NCBI GenBank assembly: GCA_027574665.1
Contig: CM050659.1
Coordinates: forward strand, 22,855,001 to 22,919,000
Length of the DNA stretch: 64,000 bases
From: Rhynochetos jubatus
Taxonomy: Eukaryota > Chordata > Aves > Eurypygiformes > Rhynochetidae
Direction of reading: 5' to 3'
This document shows positions 1 through 11,900 of this stretch, one piece after another (position 1 is the stretch's first letter; each line of letters starts with the position of its first letter). A program made the translations under genes and the position numbers. The notes beneath the pieces were generated by a model. The model was not told where the DNA came from. It did no database searches and saw only the letters and a program-made list of their open reading frames with translations.

Positions 1-2493
1 AATCAGCTTGGCAGGAGAAATGAGGTCTGCAAGGCATCTATCACCAATTTACGTTTTTATGGGTAAACATTTATAAAATGACAGATGTTTCTATGGAGAC
101 TCGAATCCCACAGTTACTGGACAAGTCGTAGAAAATTAGACCAAGGGCTTGTAACAGGTAATACCTCCCATGTCCGTGCTATGAAAATAGAAAATACCCA
201 CCTTGCTTTGTGAGACAGTTTCTAAGGACAGTTGTGTCAGCGTTTGTAAAGCACTTGGGAGCTCTGGCAAGAAGCAGCTTGGCAGGATGGATAATTTAGA
301 GCTGTGTCCCGCTCCCGATGAGGATGGTTTCCAAGATTCCTAGGGGCTTCACCTTCCTACTTCAACAACATTTAACATTACACACACATCCACACGCATA
401 TGTATGAAAACCAGTAAATAAGATTTAATTATTACTTGCCCTGTAATCATACAGCAGCACTATTCTGGGAATCGTTTTATTGCAGCATTTAAGAACAAAT
501 TAGTCTTGTCACTAGCTGCTGAGTGACAAGGGTATTAAGTGTCACCTCCTCCTGGATGTTTCCTTCTCCCTCTCCCTGTGTTTAAGTACAGACTAGCACT
601 TTTCACTTGCCGTTTCCCCGCACCGAGGAGCAGAGCTGTGACCCTTGTCAGTCCTGTCAGAGAAGATGGACCCAACCTCCTCTTCTCAGCAGGTTTCTGA
701 CAACTTAAAGGACGCCGTGGCTCAGCACTGGGGTTTGGATGCTCTGAGATGAGCCCTGGTGCTACCCCACCAGCCCTGTGGATGCTCAGCCCAGAAATGG
801 GGCGTTTACATCTTGCAGCGTGTCCCAGAGTTCAACTGCCTTTTTTTTCCTCCTGTGTAAGTTCTGTGGCACCAGTGACAGTCGCTCTGTGCTCCCTCCT
901 GCAAGGCTTCACCTTTGTCTTGCCACCAAAATCGTTTTAAAGTGAAACCCACCCAGGACGCCCATCTCCCACCCTGTGCCCCGAGCCCGCTAGTCGCTCT
1001 TAATCCTCCCAGTCTGGTTTTTCGGCAGGGCTATAAAGAGAAAGCCAAGCATTTGGCCAACAGCCCCTTTGCTCTTCGTTAGCAAGGAGCCGGGGCTGAC
1101 ATTGCTGCAGCCGAAGCCTGGGGAGGAGTAGGGTGCCAATCACAACCGTCAGTCCCCCTTGGCATGACAGCTCCCCATGGGGACCCTCTCCCAGCAGCTC
1201 CTGGAGGGCTCTGCCAAGTTCATCCTTCACCTGTTTTGCCCAGCACCCCCTTTCACGAGAGTGTGCACAAAAGTGTACAGAAGCGGGCACTAAAGCTTGC
1301 ACAGAACTGTGCACAAAAACATGCACTAAAGCACGCACAAAAATGTACACTGAAACGTGCATTTAAGCGTGCATTAAAGCTTGCAGCAAAGCACGTGCAG
1401 CATTTCTCACTCAGATTTTAAGGCACTTCAGAACCATATGACTTTAGGGGTTTTTTCTGCTCACAGCAGCAGACCATTGCGGAAAACAGAGTTACACAGA
1501 CACTAAACCCCCAGCCAGCGTGAGGATAACTGCTTAACAGCCTCATGGGGCTTAGAAGTGTTGAAGCCACGCTGCTGCCTGCGGGACACGGTGTGTGGCT
1601 TTTCCTAGCTGCTGTTAGTGTGGAGCAAGGGGTGATCTCTGGGGAACTAACCCCTGCTCCGCTGGTATCTGCTGGCAGTGGCTGCGCTCTGCCAGGGTGA
1701 TGGAGCATCCCCTCTCCAAGATGAAGGAGCTGAGTGAGGAAAGAGGCCACTCCTGCTGCCCCAAGCCCTTGCATATGGCCACCAGGAGGAGTTAGTATGT
1801 ATAATATATACATGGTGTCTATAAGAACACCTGAGAATGGGCTCAGGTCTCAGCCAGAGCCAAGTAGGCTGGAGGAAACCTGGCCAAGGTTCCTCTGCAG
1901 GATGCCAGGAGGAGACTGTAATAGGGGAACAACCCAAAGAAGACACTTGGTTGGGCTCAGTGCAACATCCCAGGGGCTGCAGAGAGTGCCCTGGTAAACC
2001 CATATCTGAGCTGCAGCCGATCACTTCAAACGCCGAACTGACTGAAGCAGCCTGCCAAGAACACTCTTCTCGCACACTTATCACATTAAAGATCCAGTGT
2101 TCATCCACTGCTTTGAGCTCATTAAGGAGGATAGAGGGGAGGTGGCTGAGAGAAATTCATCATTGCTGCTAAGTGCCAAAACGCCATTTAGTACAAGGGA
2201 TTTGACTCATTTCTGCTTATGGGAATGGCAGAAAATCATCCCAGCTTGGGCAGAACTCATTAACACAAATCCAGTGTCGCTGTGGCAGTCAGTGCAGCCT
2301 TTTGCTTTGCACACTCACATGGTTTGCCAAGCCAGAAAGCTTCTTTTTTCACCTCGAGATGGTTGATCTCCCATGAAATGTGGGTAGCCCTGGCTCTGCG
2401 GTGGCAGGCTGGTCCCCAGTCATCTCTAGAGACAGTGAGCTGTGGTGCAGTGCCTTCTTTCCTGGGCACTCAGCTTCTCCAGCACTGCACCGA
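1..2493. other. Intergenic, no gene seen
   Basis: Apart from the 12-bp minisatellite at 1261-1401 I see no gene or recognisable repeat. The overlapping short frames on both strands lack family resemblance. Confidence 0.7.
1261..1401. repeat. 12-bp tandem repeat (minisatellite), about 12 units
   Basis: In steps of 12 the DNA reads GTGTGCACAAAA, GTGTACAGAAGC, GGGCACTAAAGC, TTGCACAGAACT, GTGCACAAAAAC, ATGCACTAAAGC, ACGCACAAAAAT, GTACACTGAAAC, GTGCATTTAAGC, GTGCATTAAAGC, TTGCAGCAAAGC. A consensus is near GTGCACTAAAGC. The unit length is a multiple of three, so several overlapping frames stay open; they are not genes. Confidence 0.93.
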
Positions 2494-2962
2494 AATCATG
2501 GAATCATAGAACCTTTAGGTTGGAAAAGACCTTTAAGATCAAGTCCAACTGATAACCCAACACTGCTCATGCCACCACTAACCATGTCCCTGAGCACCTC
2601 ATTCACACATCTCAAATCCCTCCAGGGATGGTGACCCCACCACCTCCCTGGGCAGCCTGTTCCAATCCTGACAGCCTTTCCTCTGAGGCATTTTCCATTT
2701 CCTCTTGTCTTATCACTTGTCACTTGGGAGAAGAGACCAACACTCCCCTCTGCACCCTCCTTTCAGGGAGCTGTAGGGAGCGATAAGGTCTCCCTGAGCC
2801 TCTTCTTCTCCAGGCTGAACACCCCCAGATCCCTCAGCTGTTCCTCACAGGAATTGTGCTCCAGACCCTTCCCCAGCTCCGTTCCCTTCCCTGGACAAGC
2901 TCCAGCCCCTCAGTGTCCTTCTTGTAGTGAGGGGCCCAAACCTGAACCCAGGATTTGAGGTG
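2494..2962 (-). mobile_element. CR1 LINE, 5'-truncated
   Basis: It begins with the CR1 3' end in reverse orientation (ATCATGGAATCATAGAACCT, GGTTGGAAAAGACCTTTAAG). It runs through the CTGGGCAGCCTGTTCC, TTGGGAGAAGAGACC and CTTTCAGGGAGCTGTAGGGA blocks to GAACCCAGGATTTGAGGTG. It is closely similar to the copy at 30.1 kb, so the two likely belong to the same subfamily. The upper border is approximate. Confidence 0.93.
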
Positions 2963-5900
2963 CATTGGATAGTGGAGTCTGTGTCCCCCCAGTGCCTCCA
3001 ACACACTCGGGGTGGTGTGATGCTGCGGGGTCGGGCTTTTTGCAGTGCCTGGGGTGAGAGATGCTCGAAGCTTAGTGCTTCGACCAAAATTTGAATTATG
3101 CGAATGGGATGATAAGGGAAAAAACTTTTGGCCTGTCAACAGTCTTACCTGTACCCTGGGATTGTGTTTGGTATCTGTGGATATCAGTATACCATTTGTT
3201 TTCTGCTCCTGGAGATGACCCCCCAGCACCTCCGCCCAGTGCTGCCAGTCCCTGCCTGGGCAGCTGGGTCGGGTGTTGAGCCTTGCTCCCCTCTCCTTTT
3301 TCCCTCCCTGATGAAATCAGAGCAAGTTTTTACCTTCATTTCCTCCTCTCTTCCCCAGCAGCCAGGGCTGCATAGATTCAGGCTTTACTTCCAGGCACAG
3401 GCAAGTGTTTTGTATCAGAAAACCCAGCATCCCCCCAGAGCCTCATCCTTCAAAATCAAATTTTGTTCCTTGCCCAAGGTCTCATTACACTTGCTGCCTC
3501 CTCCTTGTTTTATGTCCTGTGTCGCAGGCAATCACATCAATGCTCTTACTCATATCTGCAGGTAAAATAAAATGCTTCTTTGTCGAGAAAATGCTTTGTA
3601 CAGAGCTGGCAATTGCACCTACATTAGAAATGGTCGATACAGACGTGCTCCCCGATAGCACCTACAGACATCTGCAGCTCTCACCATGCTCTCGGCCCTC
3701 GCTGGACGTCGGATGTTTTTGGCCGGAGACCATGCCCTCCGCTAGAGCTGCTGGAAAATGCCTTTCTCGGTGTCAGGGCTCGATCTGTTGGGGAGAAGAG
3801 CTCTTTGATCTGTTGTTCTGGCTGTTGCAACAGAAATGCAGCACAAACACTTACTCCTGCGGGAATTTTCTAGTTGAGATATCAGGCTGTTTAAGATGAG
3901 CTGGGGCTAAGCTGCCTGGAAATCAACATGACAGAGGAGGCTCAGATCTCCTTCAGGTTGTGAAAATATTCCCAGGCAAGGTTTTGGGTCAGGAAAAGGT
4001 GTGATGGAGCACGCGAGTGCCGCAGCCAGAGTCCCTGGCTTCTTCGTCCGACGCTGCGATGGAGATATTACAAACCACCCCATCAAAAACAATCGCAATT
4101 TGCAACACTTCAGTATTTATCAGCTCTCGCAGGAGCGGCTGGCATGTCTCACTCCTCATCCATCTTTTCAAGCAGCCCCCGCCAGCCACCCCGCTCTGCT
4201 CTCTCGCAGCCTGCCGGGAGAACGGCACCAATTTGATCCCGCTGTTCTTTAGTCTCTTGACAAACATTATTTCCAAATTATAGCCCTGGAAAAATTTCAC
4301 CGTCCCCGGCAGGAGCGGGGGAAAATGAGGAGGAGATTGTGAGCCCAGCCCCACGCGACTGTAAACATGCAATGGGGAAAGTGCTAACGCTGAGGTTGGA
4401 CCTGACACGTTGGGTGAATTACTGAATTTGGGGGATTGGGAAAGCTCTCAGGGAGGGAGCACGTCTTTGGGTTTCATGGACTCTTTTCTCTGTTTTATAG
4501 TGTCTAAAAGCCCAAATATTCTCAACAGATGTATGAAACAACCGTGTCTGCTTATTGAGCAGAGGAAGCTGTCATCCCCCAGGAGAAAGTATTCCCCCCT
4601 GGGTGCAAACCTCACTGCCACGTCAGCAGCCCCATGTCCCCTTGGGTTTATTTAGGTGAATGGTTCTTTGCTGCCCTCTCTAAAAAGCAAAGCCAATGAT
4701 GGCTCCAAGCACTGACCAGCAGGGACAGATCCAGCCCAGGTAAGGTACCACGCAGGGTGTCCCCCGGGGGATCCACCCTCCAGGGCACAGTGACCGCACA
4801 GAGGGAGCAGTGATTGATGTGGCCAAACAAAATCCAGCTCCCATCATTTATTTGAAAGATCGATTTCACCTCCCCTAAGAGGTGGGAGATGCTGACTTGG
4901 CTGCACTTGCCCGCTGACTTGTCCAGGTGCCTGTCTTCACACAGCTCAGCGACCCCAGGGCACACCACAGCCACTTACCACCTTCCTCTTACACCAGCAA
5001 TCCTTCCTCTCCACACAGGTTGCTATTTCCCAGCATCTCCCTCCAGAGGTGGGAGCTCCCCTGCTCGCCCCAGCACGCCCAGGTCAGGAGAGCCCCATCC
5101 GACCCCGGCTAGCCCTTCTCCCCAGGGGCAGGGAATCGCCTAATCTTCCCCTGTGGACTCTTTAGACAGTCTCTCAACATCACTACACAACCAGACAGGT
5201 TGGAAATCTGCTTTTAAGATGGCCATAGCTCACGTTTCTCAGGTCAGAAATTACCTGGCACAAAAGCCGGCAAAGCTTCCTCCAGCCCGTAGCGCCTGGC
5301 CCCGAGCCCGTTGCCATCGTTTTCCCAGCTTAACAACATAAATCCGCGGAGGCTTTACTTCTGCTCCCTTCCCTCAGATGGGTGTTGCAGAGGCTCAGAA
5401 ATTTGGCTGAAATACAGGAAGGGCCGCAGGACACAGAGTACGTAACGTTGATAAACCCCTCTGTTCTTATGAGCAGTTTTACCAATAAATACATCGTCTT
5501 TCGCCCTCGCTGTCCGAGTTACTAATATTTTCCCTATTTCCAGAAATACTCAAGCCAAACAAGCAGCCTCCCCTCTGCCCCATCCTCCCCTCCTCATGCC
5601 ACTGTGAAAACACAGACATGCTTTTTCAGAAGAACTCACCATTGCTGTTGTCAAATGTTGTTAAAATAATCTTTTTAGAAAGTTGCTTGCTTTATGGCAT
5701 TTTTTTTTATTGCCAGGCATCTTCTTTATTTTTGTTTTTTCTTCAGAAAAGCAGTCCTTTTGTATTTTCCTCTTTGAAAAATTCCTTCAACAAATTTTCT
5801 CCTCTGAATTGCTGTGACAGAAATCACTTCCCTGACCTTTCTGCTTTTTAAAAAATGGGAAAATCAGAGACAATAAATGAAAAACCCCAGAGTCACATCA

Positions 5901-6591
5901 GCAGAAATATGACTTGGTTCAGGAAAAAAAATATCATTTATAGTTATCACTCTTTCCCTAACTTGTTTCTGATTTTCAGGCATGTCTACTGAGCCTGTGA
6001 TACAGCTTTGGGATGGTATTTACAGCTTCTGCTCGTGCAGGCACTGCTGTACCTGGGATTGACAGCTGTACTTTCCAGCCCTATACATGGAGGGGAAGGT
6101 GGTGGTAGGACTTGCAGCTGGGAGCAGTAGGAGTAGCTACGTGAAGGGTGGATCCTGACCGTGGTGGTGCTGGGGGAGGCTGGATGCTCCTTTACGAGTG
6201 GTTTGGTATTTGAAGCTGGCTCTGATTTTAGCAGAACAATCCCAATGGACCAGGTGGTGAGTGTCCCCAGCTTGACACGGAGTCAGGCGAGCTCAGCCCC
6301 GAGGGTGTTATCCGTGATGGTACCCGCATGACCACGGCACTGGAATACATGTGCAAAAAGAAAAAAAATCATATGTAAGGAAAAGAAGCTAAAATGACCA
6401 AAAGAAACGTAATCAGATGAGTTACCACATGGCAACTGCCCTGCAGGCCGAGACCAAGGAGCCATGGAAGAGGCTGTTTAAAGTTCATTCTGGGAAAATC
6501 AAAGGGAAAACCAGGAGTTGAAGCTGATCCAAGAGCGAAGGCAGCACAATGGCTCAGACACCCAAGGCGGCTGGAGCCAGGCTGCTGCCGT

Positions 6592-6620
6592 GCAGGCAGG
6601 GCAGGCAGGACAGGCAGGGC
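6592..6620. repeat. 9-bp tandem repeat, three units
   Basis: GCAGGCAGG, GCAGGCAGG and ACAGGCAGG follow each other, itself a decayed GCAGG/CAGG tract. Confidence 0.8.
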
Positions 6621-8752
6621 TTCTCCTAGAGCCCCTGCTCAGGCAGGGACCAAAAAGCACATCAAGGGGGTGTGGGGTGTCTCAAAATCATTGATAATTG
6701 CCTTATATTATAGAAATTGCTTCTTCACAGGCAACAGTTGTGAACCACCTCTGCCTGCCGCTCCTGAAGGGCAGAGCTGGGAGCCAGCACGTTGATTTTT
6801 TCACCCTTTCTATCTATTTTTGTCATAAGGAAGCTTTAAAGATCAGACTCAGGCAGAAATCCTGCTTTTTCAGGGAGTGCAGAATGGAAAATGTCTCTGG
6901 CATTCCAGAAGCGATGTGATAAAGTCAGGCTGCACACGAAGCGCTGGATATCCAACCGCGAGTCAGGCAAAGTGAAGTGATAATCCTTATTCTCTATAAA
7001 TCCTCCAAGCCTGAGTCCATGGGCCGTTTCTGTACAATGCAACGTGTCAGCGAGATGCTGGGTGTTGCAGCTGGGACCAGGGCACAGGGGGTCAGCCCCG
7101 GTGCTGGGACAGACGTAGCATCCCGCAACTGCACCAAGTCGGTCAGGCCACGAGCAAGCGGGGAGCTTTCTCTTGTACTCGGATAGCAGGGAGATGAGTT
7201 CTCAGTTTTAAATGATCTTCTTTTACCATGTCCTCTTGCAAAGAGCCTCTACCCAGCTCTCTCGGCAGCTGCAGAGCCCCGTTTGCAGTCCTGGTGCCCA
7301 CTCACAGCTGGCACGTGGCTGAGCCAAGGCAGCAGTCGCTGCGTCCCCCTCCGTGCTTCAGCGTTGCAGGCAGACAATAAACTCCCTTCGCACTGGCATC
7401 CATCCCCACGCTCACAATGGCCCTTCTTCCCTTTTCTTCCAGTTGGCTTTTTTCTTTAAAACATTAATCCTTAAAACTGGGAGTCCACCAGGACTGCTGT
7501 TAACCCACGCATCAGCCCCAAAGACAGCTCCCTGCAACAAGGTTGTGGCAAATCCAGCTTTGGCACTGTACAGGAGGGTCAAGAGTGAGCTCTGCATGCT
7601 GGTAGATGCAACCAGTCCTTGCAAGGGAATCCATGGACTTCTCCAGGGGAGGATGAGCAGTGTGGAGAGCTGGGCAGAGGCGGGCTGGAGGGAAATTGGC
7701 TGCAATGTGTTAATTTGGGCATTGCAATGTGAGACGAGGCTGGTGCATAACACAAAGAAGGTTCCCACCTGCTCAGCACGGACCTTCTCATGCTCCATCT
7801 CCTGATGCCACATTGGTTATCAGCAATGACACGGGAGGACACGTCACTGAGATGGTGTGGCACCTCGAATCCGTATTTACGTGAGTGCCAGAGGGTCTAC
7901 TCGGGGATTTCCCCCTTTGCTGCTGCTGTGGGAATAAGCAAGTGGTTAACTGGGATCCTGAGCAGCTCCAGAGTCTGGAGGGTGACTCAGTGTTTGCACC
8001 GGGCTGTGAGAACACAATTGATTTTGTCCTTGTAGGGAACCGGTGTTATCAGCCTGAACATGACAAGCAGTTTTCAAGCATTTTATGCAAAAGTTCACAG
8101 TAGGACAGTTCTATTTTTGGATCTTGCCATGAGTGAAAATTTGGCAGAGGGAGGCAGAATTTGGATGGAGGAAATCGGGCAGGGCTCCACCCCACCTCTC
8201 CAACTTGCGGGACTTCTGCATTTAAGCACTGATGCCTTTTTAATCTGCACACAGTGGAGCTTCATGACTGAAGGCCTAGAGAAGACATCGATAAAAACAA
8301 CTCTTAGGAGGCCTCTGGGAGAGCCACGCTTCTTCCCAAAACCTCTCTAACACCCCTCTGGGTGTCACTGAGGAGAGAGGCCCCCCACCCTGTCCTTCCC
8401 AGCTCATACCAAGTGTGGAGTCATCCCAAATCCCACCAAAAACATACCACTGCAGGGAGAGGATTGCAAAACCTCAGTCCTACCAGGAATTCTGCTGCCA
8501 CATCTAGATCCATCAGAAACACCTTGTGGGAAGGGAAAAGGCCTGTGATTAGATTGCACTGTAACCTTCAAGAAAAACTGCTTTTTGATGACAAAAATGA
8601 TTAATTGCCATACCTTCTGGGCAGATCACATCCATCTGCGACAGCGGCCGGCAGTCGGAGCCGTTTGGTACTCAGCAGCTGAGGGGGATGAATCAGTGGA
8701 GTGGAGCCTGGCAGTCATCCTAGGGAGGAAAAACCTCTCTTGTATATAGGTG

Positions 8753-8766
8753 TATATATATATATA
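8753..8766. repeat. Short (TA)n microsatellite
   Basis: TATATATATATATA is flanked by TGTATATAGGTG and CAAACACG, just before a CR1 fragment. Confidence 0.85.
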
Positions 8767-8778
8767 CAAACACGTAAT

Positions 8779-8950
8779 ACAAGAGGACAAAAGGAAACGG
8801 CCTCAAGTTGGTCCAGGGGAGGTTTAGATTGGATATTAGGAAAAATTTCTTCACTGAAAGGGTTATCAAAGCATTGGAACGTGCTGCTCAGGGAGGTGGT
8901 TGAGTCCCCATCTCGGCAGCTATCTGAGAGACGTGTGACGTCCCAGATAA
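8779..8950 (+). mobile_element. CR1 LINE fragment, plus orientation
   Basis: The DNA reads GGTCCAGGGGAGGTTTAGAT, TGGATATTAGGAAAAATTTC and CTGCTCAGGGAGGTGGTTGA, the sense strand of the CR1 3' region. The terminal 3' repeat is missing, so this is an internal remnant. It starts just after a (TA)n tract. Confidence 0.88.
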
Positions 8951-11900
8951 TGAGGTTTCATTAACAAACTGTTCGTCGGTGACAGATTTTCCCTGGACTG
9001 CGGCAGGGTGAAAGCAGGGATAAAACACACAGCTCTTTCTCTGGCCATCACTGTGGTCGAGACCTTCACAGAGCAGCAAGTGCCAATCTATTAAAAGACA
9101 TGTGTTTTTAAAGATAAACCCAGCAATTTCGCATTGCAATTTCCAAGGTGACTCGTTATTCTCAAGCCACGAGCTGAAAACTGTTCTGAAGCAGGCTGGT
9201 GGGATGCAGGGAGCTCATTCCTCCTCCTCTGCCTCAGCCCTGTGTAGCTGCTCCCTGCGGAGAGCTTTGGCCTGGGAAGAGAAGGTGCTGCACTAACATC
9301 TGCTAAAGCCTCTGCAGGTTTTAGTGCTGCTCCTCATTTATGGTGGCATTTGGCTGGCTGCTACAAGAGCAGCTCTGTCCACGCAGTGTTTGCTGCCCAG
9401 GCACGTTGCCTTGTGGGAAGGGGTTGGGATATGCAAAATCTCCTCCAGCAGCACTACAAGAGGTTGTAAAATATTTATAACACCATCAAGCCATGCAAGA
9501 CTGGGATCGGTCATGACACAGGCATTTCTCTTTCCCAGTTGGAGGGAGAAATCAGTGTTTAAGACTGCAGAGCCTACTCAGGTTGGCTGTCGGGCCGAGG
9601 TGCTATCAGGCAAGCGCCGCTAAACTTCAGATCTTCTCCACCTTTATAATGGCCTTAAGTATTGTCGGGTGGTTTGTTTTTAAGCCACGCCATTGATCCC
9701 TCGGAGTGAAGTGCATCTCCCGGAGGCCCCACAGACCGCGGCAGTGGGCTAAGGCACATTGCAGCCCGCACTCGCAGGGCTACACCGTTACCTGAATAAC
9801 CCCACCGAAACCTCTGGGAAGCCACAGGAGCCACCTGAACGGGTAAAGGCTGCGTACAGGGATGGAGAGCAGCAGAGCTGAGCCCTGTGAGGTGAAGGTG
9901 CCGCTTTCAGCATCGGCACAGGCTCTGGTTTTCCACAATATACCAACCCCGCGCACACACGATATGCAAATGCTGGCCACAGCCCCAAAACGATTAATAT
10001 TCATCATTTTCTCCTAGCTAATGCAATTATTATTTATATGAGACTAATAAACACTAGTTCTCACACTGATGATTTTGGCCTGAATAATTCATCCACCAAC
10101 ACATCCACCCAAACGCACAACGCAACAGTTTTCACGTGTGAGGTTTCCCGGCGGTTTCTTTAGTTCTTGCGCTGACAGCTTGGCCCCGTGTTGGGGGATC
10201 CCAGTCCCCTGGGGATCTGCAGATGCAGCGAGCATCCGCACCATCTTTGCTGTCGTACTTGAAAACAACCCTGATGCTGCAAAGCCCTGAGAGGTGCTGC
10301 TCTGTGTGCTGGGGTTTTCTCTTCTCCCTCCCCATGCCCAGATTTGCTTCCGTAGGGTCGCTCACGGCAGCCTTGCTCTTACCCGGGTCCTACATATATC
10401 CATGCATATATATACAGGGGTGGGTGTGTGGACGTATATAGATAGACTAGAAATGACCACTCTCCTGGTGGTATTTCCAAAGCACCCTCACCGCCTGTGC
10501 ATGCCTCTGGCACATCAGGAGGCAGTCCCATTTCTCCGGGCACTGCCACAAGACTTGTCCCGCAGCTGGCACAAGGGCAGGCACCAGCCTCAGCAACCAG
10601 CTCCTGCCCCTTTTCCAGCAGCTTTTCTCCCGCACGTGGCCACAGACTCCTTTCCCTCACTATCTGTAACACACCAAGGCTGCAATAAATAAATCACACT
10701 GCCTTACACTCCCAGATTACTGAGGCAAGAAATCATGGTGTCTGTGCCATGCCAGACAGCCCCAGAGCCTATTTTGCACTGTGTTCCCCAAAACAGCGGC
10801 TGGGCCATGTCATTGCTCCCCTGGGAGCTCACTTTGATCAAGGTTTTAACTTTGAGCCATCCCCTTCAGTAGACCAGGTAATTCACCGTCTTTCTTTGAA
10901 ACACAATAAATTTGGGTGTGGGCTGTCTTTTAGTTATAGACCTAACAAAGAGGTTTGGGCAGATAATTTATAAAGGACGGTAATAAAACAGACGGCACAG
11001 TTTAGATCTTAATAAAACTGCAGTGCCTTGTGTCTGATTTTATAGACAATTTTTATTAACTTAATACCTTTGTACTAGAAAGGTCTGACAGGTTTCTTAT
11101 GGCTGAGGGCTCTCCTGAGCAAGCATGCGTGTTTCAGAGAGGTTGAGAAAGATATAGTGCCGGGAGCACGAGATCACAAACCCTTGAAACCCATCCTTTT
11201 CCCATGGGTCAGGACCGGGACGGAGCTGCGGGGAGCGGAGCTGTGCCAGGGAAGTGCTGCTCGCCATCCCTGGCTGCCAGCCGGCCGCCGGCGAAGCCTG
11301 GCATCGCGCGTGCGGGACAGCTGGAGCCTGAGCGCGACGGTAATTAGAAACGGTTTGCTAACAAATTTCATTTCAAGCCATAATCAGCAGTACCCGAGTA
11401 CCCAGCCCAAGCATCCCTCTGCCCCAGGCTGCCTGCCTCCTGCCAAAGAATATTCCCCAGAAATAAGGAAATACATCCCGGGCTACGCTTTGTGGCTGAG
11501 ACAGAGGGATGTCCCCACTGGGGTGTACGTGGGGATGCATCTTCATTAACCTCCGAACAGAGTGAGGGATGAAGTGGGGCTGCTTCGGGAGCGCAGTGCC
11601 ACTGCTAAAACAGCCCCCAGCAAAGGTGGGTCTTACCCCTAACTCATCAGCACTGGCTGATTTTTCTGTGTTCACAGGAATGCAAATCTGGATTTAAAAC
11701 CCGTCATTAACAGCATCGATGGTAAATATTTAACCCAGAAACTTTGTACTTTCTCCTCCCTCTGTTTCCCCGGATGTGAGGGAAGGTGAGCTGGCAGGAG
11801 AAAGTGCAGATTAATGCAGGCCTTGATAGACCATTTTATTCACTTTATTAAAGCGTATTTGTGTCTGATTTATTTATGCCCTGCCTCAGCTGGTTCACTG

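Larger units (their letters stand above)
2963..8778. other. Intergenic, no gene seen
   Basis: This is mixed-composition DNA. A T-rich tract lies at about 5.6-5.85 kb and the 9-bp repeat at 6.59 kb. No exon-like frame with family resemblance was found. Confidence 0.7.

Noticed and set aside
1261-1401. Tandem array considered as a CRISPR-like or coding repeat
   Set aside because: The units are contiguous 12-mers without spacers and the genome is vertebrate. It is a minisatellite.
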